Assembly (NCBI GenBank): GCA_007131285.1
Contig: SLQV01000077.1
Location: 1-57,603, forward strand
Reading direction: 5' to 3'
DNA from: Myxococcales bacterium
Lineage (GTDB): Bacteria > Myxococcota_A > Polyangia > Polyangiales > SLQV01
Length of the DNA: 57,603 nt
The position numbers and the translations under genes are program-made. This document shows, one piece after another, positions 1 to 9,065 of the stretch. The notes under the pieces were generated by a model. The model saw only the letters and a list, made by a program, of their open reading frames with translations. It was not told where the DNA came from and did not search any database. Each line of letters opens with the position of its first letter. The first letter of the stretch is position 1.

Positions 1-132
1 GCTTTCTTTTACCAACCGAACCGCTCGCTCACGTACCTCCGATGAAAACCTGCTCCCTTTCATTCTCATGTCTCCTAGACTCCCTCTTTTCGGAGCCTCC
101 AGGAAACCCGGGGGGATTCAGATTGCTTTGAG

Positions 133-993
133 CTAGCGACGAGGCACGGGAAAGAATCTTGTCCAAGTTTGTGGAGGTATGCTAGAATCCCACGGAGTAA
201 TGGTCGTGGTCACGGTCACCACGCCAGGCTTGCATGTGTGGGTCTTGGGTTCCCCCAAGCTGGGCCCCTCAACAAAGTTGCAGCCGTGCTCTCCATCGAC
301 CTTCAATCTGACGGCGTGACCCCCAGCGAATAACGCGCAGGTCCTATTCGCAACGTCAGTGATGTACTCGTCATTGTCAGTTGAGCTTGTTAACAGCGAA
401 GCTTCTACACTCCATTTAGACCCACCCTCCCAGATCTCTCCATTTTCCAGCGCCAGAGACGTCTTTTTAGCGGGGAAATTGACCTTCGCGAGTCGACAGT
501 GCTCATTCTGCTGAAACGCTTGGGTATCGACTACGAGTTGCTCAGGCGACTCCTCCCCTAGCGGTAGCGGGCGGCCGTTGACGAGCGAGGTCCGAATTCT
601 ACGAATGTTGTTGTTCATCTCTTCTCTTGAAGAAACGGGAGTCGACCGAAGCCGATTCACGTTCAAGCGTTTACCAACCAGAGCTAGGAGTTCAAAGGCG
701 CTAGGATTGCGGAAAACGTGAAGCCTTTGATCCGGATCGTAAGCAAATACGACAAGCACCACGCTTGCTGTAAATACGAAAGCTACAACCAGAGCAACAT
801 CCATAAAAAGAAGCGCCGTCTTACCCTCGTCGGCATGCACAAGCGACGCGTCGCTTGGGGGTAGCGCATCGGCCGGATCAACCGCACAACCAAGCAGCAC
901 GCAGAGCGCTGCGCTGACCACCCGCGAACCTAGTTTCTTTGAATCCGACACGCGTATTTTCGATTTCACACAGCTGATTAGCGCGGATAACAA
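133..993 (-). CDS. Hypothetical membrane-anchored protein
   Basis: I do not recognise this 286-residue protein. A short hydrophobic stretch ends in LLGC (Cys36), which resembles a lipobox. A second and stronger hydrophobic helix lies at about residues 60-84, so the protein is probably anchored in the inner membrane with about 200 soluble residues beyond. If the lipobox is real, the second segment would be an unusual extra anchor; otherwise the first is simply a weak hydrophobic patch. The soluble part has no catalytic motif that I can name and contains three cysteines. The gene stands alone, and its base composition looks less GC-rich than the core genes to the right. The ATG at 993 is the only early start that includes both hydrophobic segments. 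Confidence 0.6.
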   Translation of the reverse strand: MLSALISCVKSKIRVSDSKKLGSRVVSAALCVLLGCAVDPADALPPSDASLVHADEGKTALLFMDVALVVAFVFTASVVLVVFAYDPDQRLHVFRNPSAFELLALVGKRLNVNRLRSTPVSSREEMNNNIRRIRTSLVNGRPLPLGEESPEQLVVDTQAFQQNEHCRLAKVNFPAKKTSLALENGEIWEGGSKWSVEASLLTSSTDNDEYITDVANRTCALFAGGHAVRLKVDGEHGCNFVEGPSLGEPKTHTCKPGVVTVTTTITPWDSSIPPQTWTRFFPVPRR

Positions 994-1525
994 TCCATGC
1001 CGAGATTAATGCTGTAAATAGAATGTAAACTTCTTTGTTTAAAACATGTTCACTGATGCCCGCACTCGGGCCGCACGTGCGACGCATGCAGCCCTTGACT
1101 GAGCCAGCGCTCCTCCGAGGCAAGCGCTCCGGGAGGAGGGTAGCGCGCGCAAAAAGGCAAGCGGGTGTTGGGGCCCTGGGCGCAGCTTTAGCTGGCATTT
1201 TAGACAACCAGCGAGGGACTCACGCCCTAAGACGCGGGGGCATGCGCGAAACATGCCCCCTTGAACAGTGGCTCTCGGAGAGGCACGAGTCTCAGCTTGG
1301 GGACCTGAGCAAGACCTCCCATGGCCACGCAAACTGAGTCAACATAGCGAATATCAAGCACAGACGTGGGCTTTCTGGCGAGGCTTCGCGGACGACTCGG
1401 CCCCTTAACCGAACACGGATGGCCTGAGCCCTGATCGTAAACGAACCAGCGCCCGGCGCCCTTGCACTGTTTCATTAGCTAAATACGTTAGGACTAGGGG
1501 TGAATGTTTACGGCATCGGCACGAA
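994..1525. other. Long intergenic region with a GC-rich hairpin
   Basis: No convincing gene is seen here; the short open frames on both strands overlap each other and show no start signals. A perfect 9-bp stem (GGGGGCATG at 1236-1244, CATGCCCCC at 1252-1260) with a 7-nt loop is present. It is not followed by a T tract on either strand, so it is not a classic terminator. Confidence 0.5.
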
Positions 1526-3319
1526 ATGATAGCGTTGGCGAACAGGCGTGGGGAACGGCGATCATGCAGCCGGCATTGTGGGGACCTCGTGTGCAGTCAC
1601 TTCATATTTTCGGGCAGCGCGCGAACAAGTCCTAGAGGATTGAAGCCGAGGGCACTCGGTGACCGATACGGAAGCCAGGGAGGCGAGCGCCTCCGATCGA
1701 TAGCGGCGGCGTTCGTCGTCGCTGCGTGGGCTTTAGGCGCGACGGGCGCACTGGCTCAGAACCACTCAGACGAGCGCGCTGACATACATTCATCCGAGCG
1801 CATCGGGGTAAACGGGGAGCAGCCGCGGGGTTCACGATTCAGTGTTGGCGGAGCGCTCTTTGCGGCGCTCCCGCTTGCGCGACCGGAGCGTGACCTTTTT
1901 CGGCCGGGTCCCGGGGGCGAGCTCAGCGTGCGCTACGCTTGGACCCATTGGATCATGCCGGAAATCGTTTTGGGGACGCTGCTGCTTTCGGATGGTTCAC
2001 CACCTGCGGATATTAACCGAGAGCCCCCTGGCGTCGGCACATGGACCGCACTCAACATCGGTATGCGCGTTCTACCTTTTTCCGATCGAAGGACGCCCGC
2101 ACGCATGCGCGGGCTCTGGCTTAGCGGCGGAGGAGGTGCTGGCCTCACAGGGCGCTCGGTCCGTCCGTCCGCTACAGCAGCGGTGGGCTACGCCTTCTCC
2201 CTGAATGCCTTCGCGCTCAGCCCGGTGGTGCGGTACGCGCATATCTTTCAACAGGATAACCCCGTGAGTTCTAGCGATGCGCGATTGTTGCTCGCCGGTG
2301 TTGAGCTGGCGTGGACCGCCCAAAAACCACCCGTGAAACCTGTGGTTTCGTCGCCTCCTCCGCCTAGTGATCGCGATGGTGATGGCATCGTTGACGAGGA
2401 CGATGCGTGCCCGGATGATGCCGAAGATTACGACGGCTTCGAAGATGCAGACGGCTGTCCCGACCCGGATAACGACGGAGATGGTATTCCGGATACCGAA
2501 GATGCCTGCCCTAATGCCCCAGAAGATTTCGACGGGTTTGAGGATGAAGACGGGTGCCCCGACCCGGACAACGACGGAGATGGTATTCTTGATGTCGATG
2601 ACCAATGCCCAGACGAGCCTGAGGTCTACAATGGCATCGAAGACGAAGATGGCTGTCCCGATGCTGGCGTTATCGAACTCAAGGATGAGCGCATTATCCT
2701 CGAGGAGCGCGTGCTATTCGATTTCGAGCGCGCGCGGGTCAAGCACAGCGCTCGCCCGATTATCGAAGCTATCGTGAAGCTTTACCGTCGACAACGAAAC
2801 TGGGAAAAGCTCCGCGTCGAGGGCCACGCAGACGTGCGCGGGTCCGAGTCGTTCAACGTAACACTAAGCGAGCGACGCGCGGAGCAAGTGCGCCTGGCGC
2901 TCGTTGAGGCAGGTATTCCCGCTGAGATCATCGACTTTGTGGGCTACGGCCGAGGCCGACCCCGCGTTCTCGGCGACACCGAAGACGCGCATCAGCGCAA
3001 CCGCCGCGTCGAGTTTGTGATCCTAAGCAGAACGCCAATAGACGCGCCTGACTTCTCTCAGGACACCCGCGCACCCGACACTGACACCGACACCGACACG
3101 CCAGCGGCGGGTGCGCGCGACGAGCCGGCAGCACCGCGCCCCTCTGTCAAAACACCCCCCACGCCAGCCAGTGAACCACGCCCCCAGCCCGATCGAATAG
3201 AGCACACGCCTGACACAGATGCGCGAATTCCATCGCCCACGGCACCGCAAGAGCGGGACGGCGAAACCGCCGCTACGCCGAATGTGGAGACGCTGGACAC
3301 GAAAGGCAACGTCCCGTGA
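1526..3319 (+). CDS. OmpA-family outer-membrane protein with thrombospondin type-3 repeats
   Basis: This is probably an outer-membrane protein that attaches to peptidoglycan. After a signal peptide (about residues 57-78, ending ALAQ) comes a roughly 180-residue beta-barrel-like region. Three Asp-rich thrombospondin type-3 calcium-binding repeats follow at about 281-378 (DxDxDG and GCPD motifs). A C-terminal OmpA domain spans about 390-495, with VLFDFE at the start, GHAD in the middle and NRRVEF at the end. The tail is rich in Pro, Asp and Thr. The signal peptide sits far from the first ATG, so the true start may be internal; TTG at 1640 is in frame. The stop overlaps the GTG of the next gene by 4 bp, so the two are translationally coupled and likely work together at the surface. 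The domain architecture is certain; the start is not. Confidence 0.85.
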   Translation: MIALANRRGERRSCSRHCGDLVCSHFIFSGSARTSPRGLKPRALGDRYGSQGGERLRSIAAAFVVAAWALGATGALAQNHSDERADIHSSERIGVNGEQPRGSRFSVGGALFAALPLARPERDLFRPGPGGELSVRYAWTHWIMPEIVLGTLLLSDGSPPADINREPPGVGTWTALNIGMRVLPFSDRRTPARMRGLWLSGGGGAGLTGRSVRPSATAAVGYAFSLNAFALSPVVRYAHIFQQDNPVSSSDARLLLAGVELAWTAQKPPVKPVVSSPPPPSDRDGDGIVDEDDACPDDAEDYDGFEDADGCPDPDNDGDGIPDTEDACPNAPEDFDGFEDEDGCPDPDNDGDGILDVDDQCPDEPEVYNGIEDEDGCPDAGVIELKDERIILEERVLFDFERARVKHSARPIIEAIVKLYRRQRNWEKLRVEGHADVRGSESFNVTLSERRAEQVRLALVEAGIPAEIIDFVGYGRGRPRVLGDTEDAHQRNRRVEFVILSRTPIDAPDFSQDTRAPDTDTDTDTPAAGARDEPAAPRPSVKTPPTPASEPRPQPDRIEHTPDTDARIPSPTAPQERDGETAATPNVETLDTKGNVP

Positions 3320-5136
3320 AGCGCGCGTTTCTCCAGCGTTTGCGAGCCAACTTCGGCCGGGGTCACATACTGGACCTCCGGCATAGGCATACCCTGCGCG
3401 CGCTGGAGTACGCCGGTCGACCTACCGCACTGCTCTCAAGCGCCTGGCTAACGAGATGCGGATCAGCTCTCCGCGGCGCGTGCTTTGCGTGGTTGCTGGC
3501 GGCGATCAGCCTGGGAGGCTGCGACTGCCGCACAGAGCTGGTCGGTGGAACCTGCAAGCGCGGGTTCACGCCGTGTGCGGGGCAATGCGTCAATCTACGC
3601 AGCGATAACGCGCACTGCGGGGCCTGCTTTAATGCGTGTGAAGCCGACGAAACGTGTCACCGCGCCCAATGTGGAGCCCCCGACCCAGAGCCCGGTCCGG
3701 ATCCCTGCGGTTCCAATCAGCGCCTTTGTGAAGACACGTGCCGCACCATTACCGCGGATGTGAATCATTGCGGGGCCTGTGGGCTGCGCTGTCCCGCAAG
3801 CACTTACTGCGCCGAGGGGTTCTGTATTGGCGACGGCCTCGACGCTTTCTGTGGCTTTCCTGGCCTCCTCTGCGACGGGGTCTGCATCAACCCCAATATC
3901 AATCCCGCACATTGCGGCGGTTGCGGTCTTCGCTGTCCGGAGGAGAGCGCGTGCAATGGCGGCGTCTGCCGCATAGAACCCGGCGACGCCGGCTGTACGC
4001 CCCGTGAAACGCTCTGTGAATCAACTTGCATCGATACGAGTATCGATCCCAATAATTGCGGCTCTTGTGGCAATGCATGCCCGAGCGGGCAGCCATGTAT
4101 CGAGGGCGCGTGTAGTGAGACGGGCCAGCCCTGCCAGCCACCGCTGCTCGCGTGCGGCGGACGATGCGTCGATCCAGCCACCGACAACTCCCACTGTGGC
4201 GGCTGTTTCAACGTCTGCGAAGACGCAAGTATCTGCGGTGGTGGCAGCTGCAACATCGCTTGCACAGCACCGCTCGAGCGGTGCTTGGATACCTGTGTCA
4301 ACTTGGCGTCGGACAACAACAATTGCGGGGCCTGCGGCGACGCCTGCGACCCCAGCAATACCTGCGTACAAGGCATCTGCCTGCCACCCTGCTCCTTGGG
4401 CACGTCGCGCTGTGGTGCAAGCTGCGTAGACACGCAAAGCGACCCAGACCACTGCGGCATCTGTGGTGTCGCGTGCGATACCGCTATCTGTATCGACGGC
4501 CTGTGCAGCGGCAAGCGCACCGGGCAACTCGTACTGATCGGACACGACTACCAAGTCACGCGCGTGAACATGAATCGCATCGTGGGCAACAGTATCTTTC
4601 TGGCGCCTGGCAATCCGGTGCGGGTTGTCAGCTACATCGGCGCCGCACACAACAGCGTCGTGAACGGGACACGCGTCGCCCTGAATCAGGTCGCCGCGGA
4701 ACGCGGGCGCAGCTTCGCCGAAACCGTCGCCACGGCCGACGTGTTGGAAGATAGGCTTGCCGACGCAGATGTACTGCTGATCTACGCTCAAGGCGGCGCT
4801 AGTGATACCGCTTTGGCCAACCTGGGCCTTACGCTGGGCGCGGCCATGGAGGCGTTTCTCGGCAACGGCGGTGTGATTGTGGTGCTCGACGGATACTCAA
4901 CAAGCAATGCAGGCACCTGGCAACTACTGGCGACCAGCAACTTGCTTGCCGTGACTGACGCGAACGAGATCACCGGGTCGATTGTCAGTGTCATTCATCC
5001 CGGCAGTAGCATCGCGCTCGGCTCCGCTTTAAACTACCGGGCCGAACCGACGAGCGTCAGCTTCAGCGCCAGTGACGGCCAGACCGTCGTCCAGGCAGGG
5101 GACGACCCAGTCGTGATACATAAGCTCTTTTTCTAA
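3316..5136 (+). CDS. Cys-rich repeat lipoprotein, MXAN_6577-like
   Basis: This is a probable secreted lipoprotein. A hydrophobic segment at about residues 52-68 ends in the lipobox LGGC. Seven cysteine repeats of about 45 residues follow. Each has a C-x3-C pair, then a loop to HCGxC (NCGxC in some repeats) and C-x5-C-xx-G-x-C, as in the Cys-rich domains common in myxobacterial surface proteins. From about residue 400 a separate 200-residue alpha/beta domain begins (LVLIGHDY start, VLLIYAQGG and GVIVVLDGY strands). It resembles a class-I glutamine-amidotransferase-like fold, but I see no catalytic Cys-His pair. Start is GTG at 3316, overlapping the OmpA gene stop. The pair probably forms a surface complex; ligand and role are unknown. 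Confidence 0.8.
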   Translation: MKRAFLQRLRANFGRGHILDLRHRHTLRALEYAGRPTALLSSAWLTRCGSALRGACFAWLLAAISLGGCDCRTELVGGTCKRGFTPCAGQCVNLRSDNAHCGACFNACEADETCHRAQCGAPDPEPGPDPCGSNQRLCEDTCRTITADVNHCGACGLRCPASTYCAEGFCIGDGLDAFCGFPGLLCDGVCINPNINPAHCGGCGLRCPEESACNGGVCRIEPGDAGCTPRETLCESTCIDTSIDPNNCGSCGNACPSGQPCIEGACSETGQPCQPPLLACGGRCVDPATDNSHCGGCFNVCEDASICGGGSCNIACTAPLERCLDTCVNLASDNNNCGACGDACDPSNTCVQGICLPPCSLGTSRCGASCVDTQSDPDHCGICGVACDTAICIDGLCSGKRTGQLVLIGHDYQVTRVNMNRIVGNSIFLAPGNPVRVVSYIGAAHNSVVNGTRVALNQVAAERGRSFAETVATADVLEDRLADADVLLIYAQGGASDTALANLGLTLGAAMEAFLGNGGVIVVLDGYSTSNAGTWQLLATSNLLAVTDANEITGSIVSVIHPGSSIALGSALNYRAEPTSVSFSASDGQTVVQAGDDPVVIHKLFF

Positions 5137-5278
5137 TACGCTTCAGCCCTACATTCACGGCTCGCGCATCTAGCCTATCTAGGCGGGGATCGGCCGCTTG
5201 AGTTGACGCCGAAACTAAGGCTTGCATTGCTTGCCCTAGCTAGCCCTCGAAGCCTTAGTGTGAAAGAACCTCTGCCTC

Positions 5279-6451
5279 ATGGGGAATCGCAAAGCGCTGC
5301 TCTTTGTCAACGACTTAGGTTTTTTCTTCAGCCATAGGTTTCCCATCGCACTCGCCGGCCAGGCGCGAGGGTTCGATATGGCCGTGGCAGCGCCCGAAAG
5401 CAGCGCCAGCGCAGCGCACCTGGCGCAGTTGGCAGATCACAACATAAAGTGGCTGCCAGTGCCCGTACGGCGCCACGGCCTTAACCCATTGCGAGACTTA
5501 AGGACCCTAGAGACGCTTGCCCGTATTCTCCTCCGGGAACGTCCAGATATTCTGCATAACGTGACAGCAAAATGCATCTTGCACGGCTCGCTTGCGGCCC
5601 GCCTACTCTCGCTCCCCGGCCTGCCCCCGCTGCGCGTCGTCAATGCAGTGAGCGGTCTCGGCTTCGCCTTTATTCGCCAAAGCGCTGACGCGCGAGTCGC
5701 CCGTAGTGTGATTCGCGCGGGCTATCGCCTGCTGCCGCCGGCGCAGCGTACATGGTTTATCTTCCAGAATATTGACGACCAAGAGCTGTTTGAGCGAGAG
5801 GGCATGGTCAGGCCAGGCCGATCGGTAATTGTGCGAGGGTCGGGCGTAGACCTCAAATACTTCCAACCCGCCTCAAGCGCACCCGCTGCGCCCAGACGCG
5901 TCGTACTACCCGCGAGACTGCTCTGGGACAAAGGCGTGCGCGAGTTCACTGAGGCAGCGCGTTTACTGAGGTCGAGCCATCCTGAGGTGCACTTCTGCCT
6001 AGCGGGCGGCTTGGATACTACCTATCGGCAGCATGTCCCCGAAGCTCAGGTGCGCGCTTGGGAGTCCGAAGGATTGGTGCATTGGCTCGGCCATCAATCG
6101 GACATGCGCGCTTGCCTGCAAGCTGCTTCTATCGCTTGCCTACCATCCTATCGCGAAGGCTTGCCCAAAGCTTTGCTTGAGGCTGCGGCCTGTGGATTGC
6201 CCATTGTGACGACGGACGTGCCCGGCTGTCGCGAGGTGGTCACCGACGGCGTCAATGGCCTGCTGGTACCGGCGCGCGACGCTGCCGCCCTTGCTGCCGC
6301 CCTAGGGCGCCTGCTGACAGACCGCGACCTGGCCAACCGTCTCGGTGCGGCCAGCCGTCAACGCGCCACCGCCCACTTTTGCGCTCGAGCTCTCGCCAAC
6401 CAAACCATTAACCTCTGGCAGCAGGCGCTCGAAGCCGATTCAGCGCGCTAG
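5279..6451 (+). CDS. Glycosyltransferase family 4
   Basis: This is a retaining GT-B glycosyltransferase that would transfer a nucleotide-activated sugar during surface polysaccharide or O-antigen assembly in the cytoplasm. The N-terminal Rossmann-like half opens with LLFVNDLGFFFSHR, as in GT4 enzymes of capsule clusters. The C-terminal half carries PARLLWDKGV, the acceptor/donor segment SYREGLPKALLEAAACG with the E-x7-E motif, and the DVPGCREVV donor-binding region. The length of 390 residues fits the family. The start is the ATG directly after CTGCCTC; no strong Shine-Dalgarno is visible. No other polysaccharide gene lies next to it, so the acceptor cannot be inferred. Confidence 0.85.
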   Translation: MGNRKALLFVNDLGFFFSHRFPIALAGQARGFDMAVAAPESSASAAHLAQLADHNIKWLPVPVRRHGLNPLRDLRTLETLARILLRERPDILHNVTAKCILHGSLAARLLSLPGLPPLRVVNAVSGLGFAFIRQSADARVARSVIRAGYRLLPPAQRTWFIFQNIDDQELFEREGMVRPGRSVIVRGSGVDLKYFQPASSAPAAPRRVVLPARLLWDKGVREFTEAARLLRSSHPEVHFCLAGGLDTTYRQHVPEAQVRAWESEGLVHWLGHQSDMRACLQAASIACLPSYREGLPKALLEAAACGLPIVTTDVPGCREVVTDGVNGLLVPARDAAALAAALGRLLTDRDLANRLGAASRQRATAHFCARALANQTINLWQQALEADSAR

Positions 6452-6720
6452 GAGCGCGGCGTGCAATGGCGCCGCCAAAGGCGATAGCCCACGAACCGTC
6501 GGAGTCTCGGATGAGCCCCAAGTAGGATACGCAACTGCGTGCGGTTCCCTGTTTTTTGACTGCCGTGTGAGGCACGCGAGCGCACCCACGCACCCACCGA
6601 TTCCGTGGCGCCGAACCCTCGACGAGAGATTTCCCCCCAGCACGGACCTCGTATCAGCCAAGTGGTGCGCGCGCTCCTGACCTTGGGTGAAACGCGGTGA
6701 CGTGCCATGCTGTGCCCGAG

Positions 6721-7911
6721 ATGAGCGACAAACCCTCCTATGAGGCGCGGGGCGTCTCCGCCAGCAAGTCCGAAGTACACGCTGCGATAGCGAACCTACA
6801 CAAGGGCGTTTTTCCTGGTGCTTTCTGCAAGATTTTGCCCGACTTGCTGCTCGGTGACCGTGATTTTTGCACGGTGATGCACGCAGACGGCGCCGGCACA
6901 AAATCGGTGCTTGCCTACCTGCACTATCAAAATACGGGTGACCCTTCGGTGTTCGCGGGCATTGCCCAGGATAGCCTGGTGATGAACCTCGACGATCTAC
7001 TTTGCGTCGGAGCCGATGGCCCCTTTCTGCTTTCGAATACCATCGGTCGTAACGCGAAGCGCGTGCCTGGCGAGGTCATCTCCGCATTGATCCACGGATA
7101 CGAAGCCGTCTGCGCGCAACTCGCAGACTTCGGCGTCGAGGTATACGGCTGTGGTGGCGAAACTGCCGACGTTGGCGATGTTGTGCGCACGGTGATCGCC
7201 GACTCCACACTGATGACGCGCATGCGCCGCAGCGACGTCGTCGATGCGTCTCAGGCCAAACCAGGTCACGTATTGGTGGGATTGGCGTCTTTCGGGCAGG
7301 CTAAGTACGAGCCGCGCTACAACTCGGGCATCGGCTCGAACGGCCTGACGCAAGCCCGCCACGATGTATTCGGCGGCGACATGAAAGTTGCGTTTCCCGA
7401 GAGCTTCGCGCCGGAAATCAGCGACGTAGCCTACACCGGTTACGCCGACTTGAACACACGCCTTGAAGGCACACCGTTGACACTGCTGGAGGCGCTGCTG
7501 TCACCTACCCGGACGTATGCGCCCGTGCTGATACCGCTGCTACGCGATATTCGCAGCATGTCGGCGAGACCCATCTCCGCCATCTTCCACATCACCGGTG
7601 GCGGTCAGCTCAAGCCGCTGAGCTTCGGTCAGGGCGTGCGCTACGTGAAAGACAACCTCTTTCCGCTCCCCCCCCTCTTTCGCTACCTCCAAACCACACA
7701 AGGCTTGAGTCTCGAGGAAATGGCGCGGGTCTACAACTTGGGACATCGGCTAGAGGTGGCCTGTGAACCCGACTTCGCCCCTGAGGTTATCGAACGTGCA
7801 GCGGATCTAGGCGTTGAAGCGCGCATCGTAGGGCATATCGGAGCGTACTACGATGGTCGCAGCAGCATGCGGCTAGAGCACGCGGGCGAGGTCGTTGAGC
7901 GTTCGGCTTAG
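6721..7911 (+). CDS. purM: Phosphoribosylformylglycinamidine cyclo-ligase (AIR synthase), Bacteroidetes-type
   Basis: PurM closes the imidazole ring of FGAM to AIR in de novo purine synthesis, using ATP. The protein has the AIR-synthase signature MHADGAGTKS, followed by NLDDLLCVGA, GGETADVG and GLASFGQA. A typical proteobacterial PurM is about 345 residues. This one is about 396 and starts with a GVSASKSEVHAAI segment typical of PurM from Bacteroidetes as I remember them, which suggests a distinct lineage or transfer. I chose ATG at 6721; an in-frame GTG at 6697 would add eight residues, and neither has a strong ribosome-binding site. No other purine gene is adjacent. Confidence 0.85.
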   Translation: MSDKPSYEARGVSASKSEVHAAIANLHKGVFPGAFCKILPDLLLGDRDFCTVMHADGAGTKSVLAYLHYQNTGDPSVFAGIAQDSLVMNLDDLLCVGADGPFLLSNTIGRNAKRVPGEVISALIHGYEAVCAQLADFGVEVYGCGGETADVGDVVRTVIADSTLMTRMRRSDVVDASQAKPGHVLVGLASFGQAKYEPRYNSGIGSNGLTQARHDVFGGDMKVAFPESFAPEISDVAYTGYADLNTRLEGTPLTLLEALLSPTRTYAPVLIPLLRDIRSMSARPISAIFHITGGGQLKPLSFGQGVRYVKDNLFPLPPLFRYLQTTQGLSLEEMARVYNLGHRLEVACEPDFAPEVIERAADLGVEARIVGHIGAYYDGRSSMRLEHAGEVVERSA

Positions 7912-7950
7912 TCCTTGCTCCGACACCTAAGCGCCCCTAGCGACATCCGC

Positions 7951-8000
7951 TCAAAAGTAAAAAGCCACACGCTGCCAGAGATTCTCTGCAGACGTGTGGC
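7951..8000 (-). terminator. Rho-independent terminator of the desaturase gene
   Basis: On the minus strand an 8-bp GC-rich outer stem (7964-7971 with 7993-8000) and an inner stem (CAGAG/CTCTG around ATT at 7981-7983) form one long, nearly perfect hairpin. It is followed by a T-rich run (complement of 7952-7963). It lies 38 nt past the desaturase stop and probably also blocks read-through from purM on the other strand. Confidence 0.8.
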
Positions 8001-8037
8001 GAATGTTGACCGGCCCGCAGAGAGGCCGCGTCTCAGC

Positions 8038-8859
8038 TCAGACTATGGGTCTAACACCCGCCCCGGGCATTGCGGCCTGCGCCGGCGCTCGGTAAGGGTA
8101 TCGTCCTTTCTGAACACGTTCCGGCATCTCGATGATGCCCAAACGCTTGAAAAGCCGAATCATAAGGTAGCCAGGGTCTACTTCGAACCAACGCACGGCA
8201 AAGTTGGGTGCCATGCCGAAGCGATGGTGATTGTTCTGAAAAAGTTCGCCGAACGTTACAAAGTCGAAGAAGAGGGAGTTGCGCGATTGGTCGCCATTGT
8301 TGTAGTTAGCATAGCCGTAACGATGGCCGCACCAGTTCACGATAGCGCCATGAACCGGACCCATCACAAAGTGAATAGGCAACAGCAACCACAGCCACCA
8401 CTTATCCGCAAACGCGGCGTACACACCAGCATAGAGTACACACCAAAGAATACGCATCGTCCAGCTTTGTCCAAGGCGGTCGAGCATGGGCCACGAGGGA
8501 TATCCGCCGTCAAAACGCGCCTCGGGAGACCGACGATTGTAGGCGTAATCGTCGTAGCGCGCTTTTGTTGAAAGCATCATCGACATCGGATTGGAATAAC
8601 CCACGGGTGAATGCGGATCTTGCTCCGTGTCAATGAACGCGTGGTGTTCGCGATGAAGGATGGCGTACCCCCTAGGATTAAGGAACGAGGAACCCTGGGT
8701 TACGTAGGTGACTAAGTAAAAAAAACGCTCCCACCCCTTGGACATCGAAAACATGCGGTGCGCGCCGTATCGATGCAGAAAGAAAGTCTGCGAAAACACT
8801 GACCCTAGCCAGTGTGCCGCAAAGAACGTTAGAATGATGATGGTTCCCGTTGTCCACAT
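8038..8859 (-). CDS. Membrane fatty-acid (acyl-CoA) desaturase
   Basis: This is an integral-membrane di-iron desaturase that would introduce a cis double bond into acyl chains. The His boxes are in place: HRYGAH (29-34), HREHH (69-73) and QNNHHRFG (211-212), with an additional His at 179 (WCGHRYG). Hydrophobic segments at about 3-25, 43-60 and 140-175 fit the usual four-helix layout. At 273 residues it is at the short end for the family. Start is ATG at 8859. A dyad about 70-95 bp upstream (8929-8955) is a candidate operator, and a strong terminator follows the gene, so it is monocistronic. It most likely adjusts membrane fluidity, with electrons supplied by a redox partner encoded elsewhere. 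Confidence 0.88.
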   Translation of the reverse strand: MWTTGTIIILTFFAAHWLGSVFSQTFFLHRYGAHRMFSMSKGWERFFYLVTYVTQGSSFLNPRGYAILHREHHAFIDTEQDPHSPVGYSNPMSMMLSTKARYDDYAYNRRSPEARFDGGYPSWPMLDRLGQSWTMRILWCVLYAGVYAAFADKWWLWLLLPIHFVMGPVHGAIVNWCGHRYGYANYNNGDQSRNSLFFDFVTFGELFQNNHHRFGMAPNFAVRWFEVDPGYLMIRLFKRLGIIEMPERVQKGRYPYRAPAQAAMPGAGVRPIV

Positions 8860-8928
8860 AGTTACTTGTTCCTTATCTCGAGGCGTAGGGCCATCGCAAC
8901 CCTAAGCAAGTGCTACGCTTACCTTCTG

Positions 8929-8955
8929 CCAAGTTGTGACGCGGGTGTCACTTGG
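8929..8955. promoter_or_regulatory. Candidate operator upstream of the desaturase
   Basis: An imperfect dyad reads CCAAG-TT-GTGAC, then a 6-nt centre, then GTCAC-TTGG. It lies in the leader/promoter region of the minus-strand desaturase. A regulator of membrane-lipid genes would be an obvious candidate, but the motif does not match one I can name. Confidence 0.35.
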
Positions 8956-9065
8956 TACAAGTTACTCATGCTTCCCGGCGGCCCGCGCCTCATTCTTTGA
9001 CGAGCTATCCACTGGCGTCAAAGATACCGCCTCCATCTCCCCACGACAGTATCGCACGATATGAC

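Noticed and set aside
1236-1260. Rho-independent terminator
   Set aside because: The 9-bp stem is perfect, but neither strand has a T tract after it and no gene ends close by.
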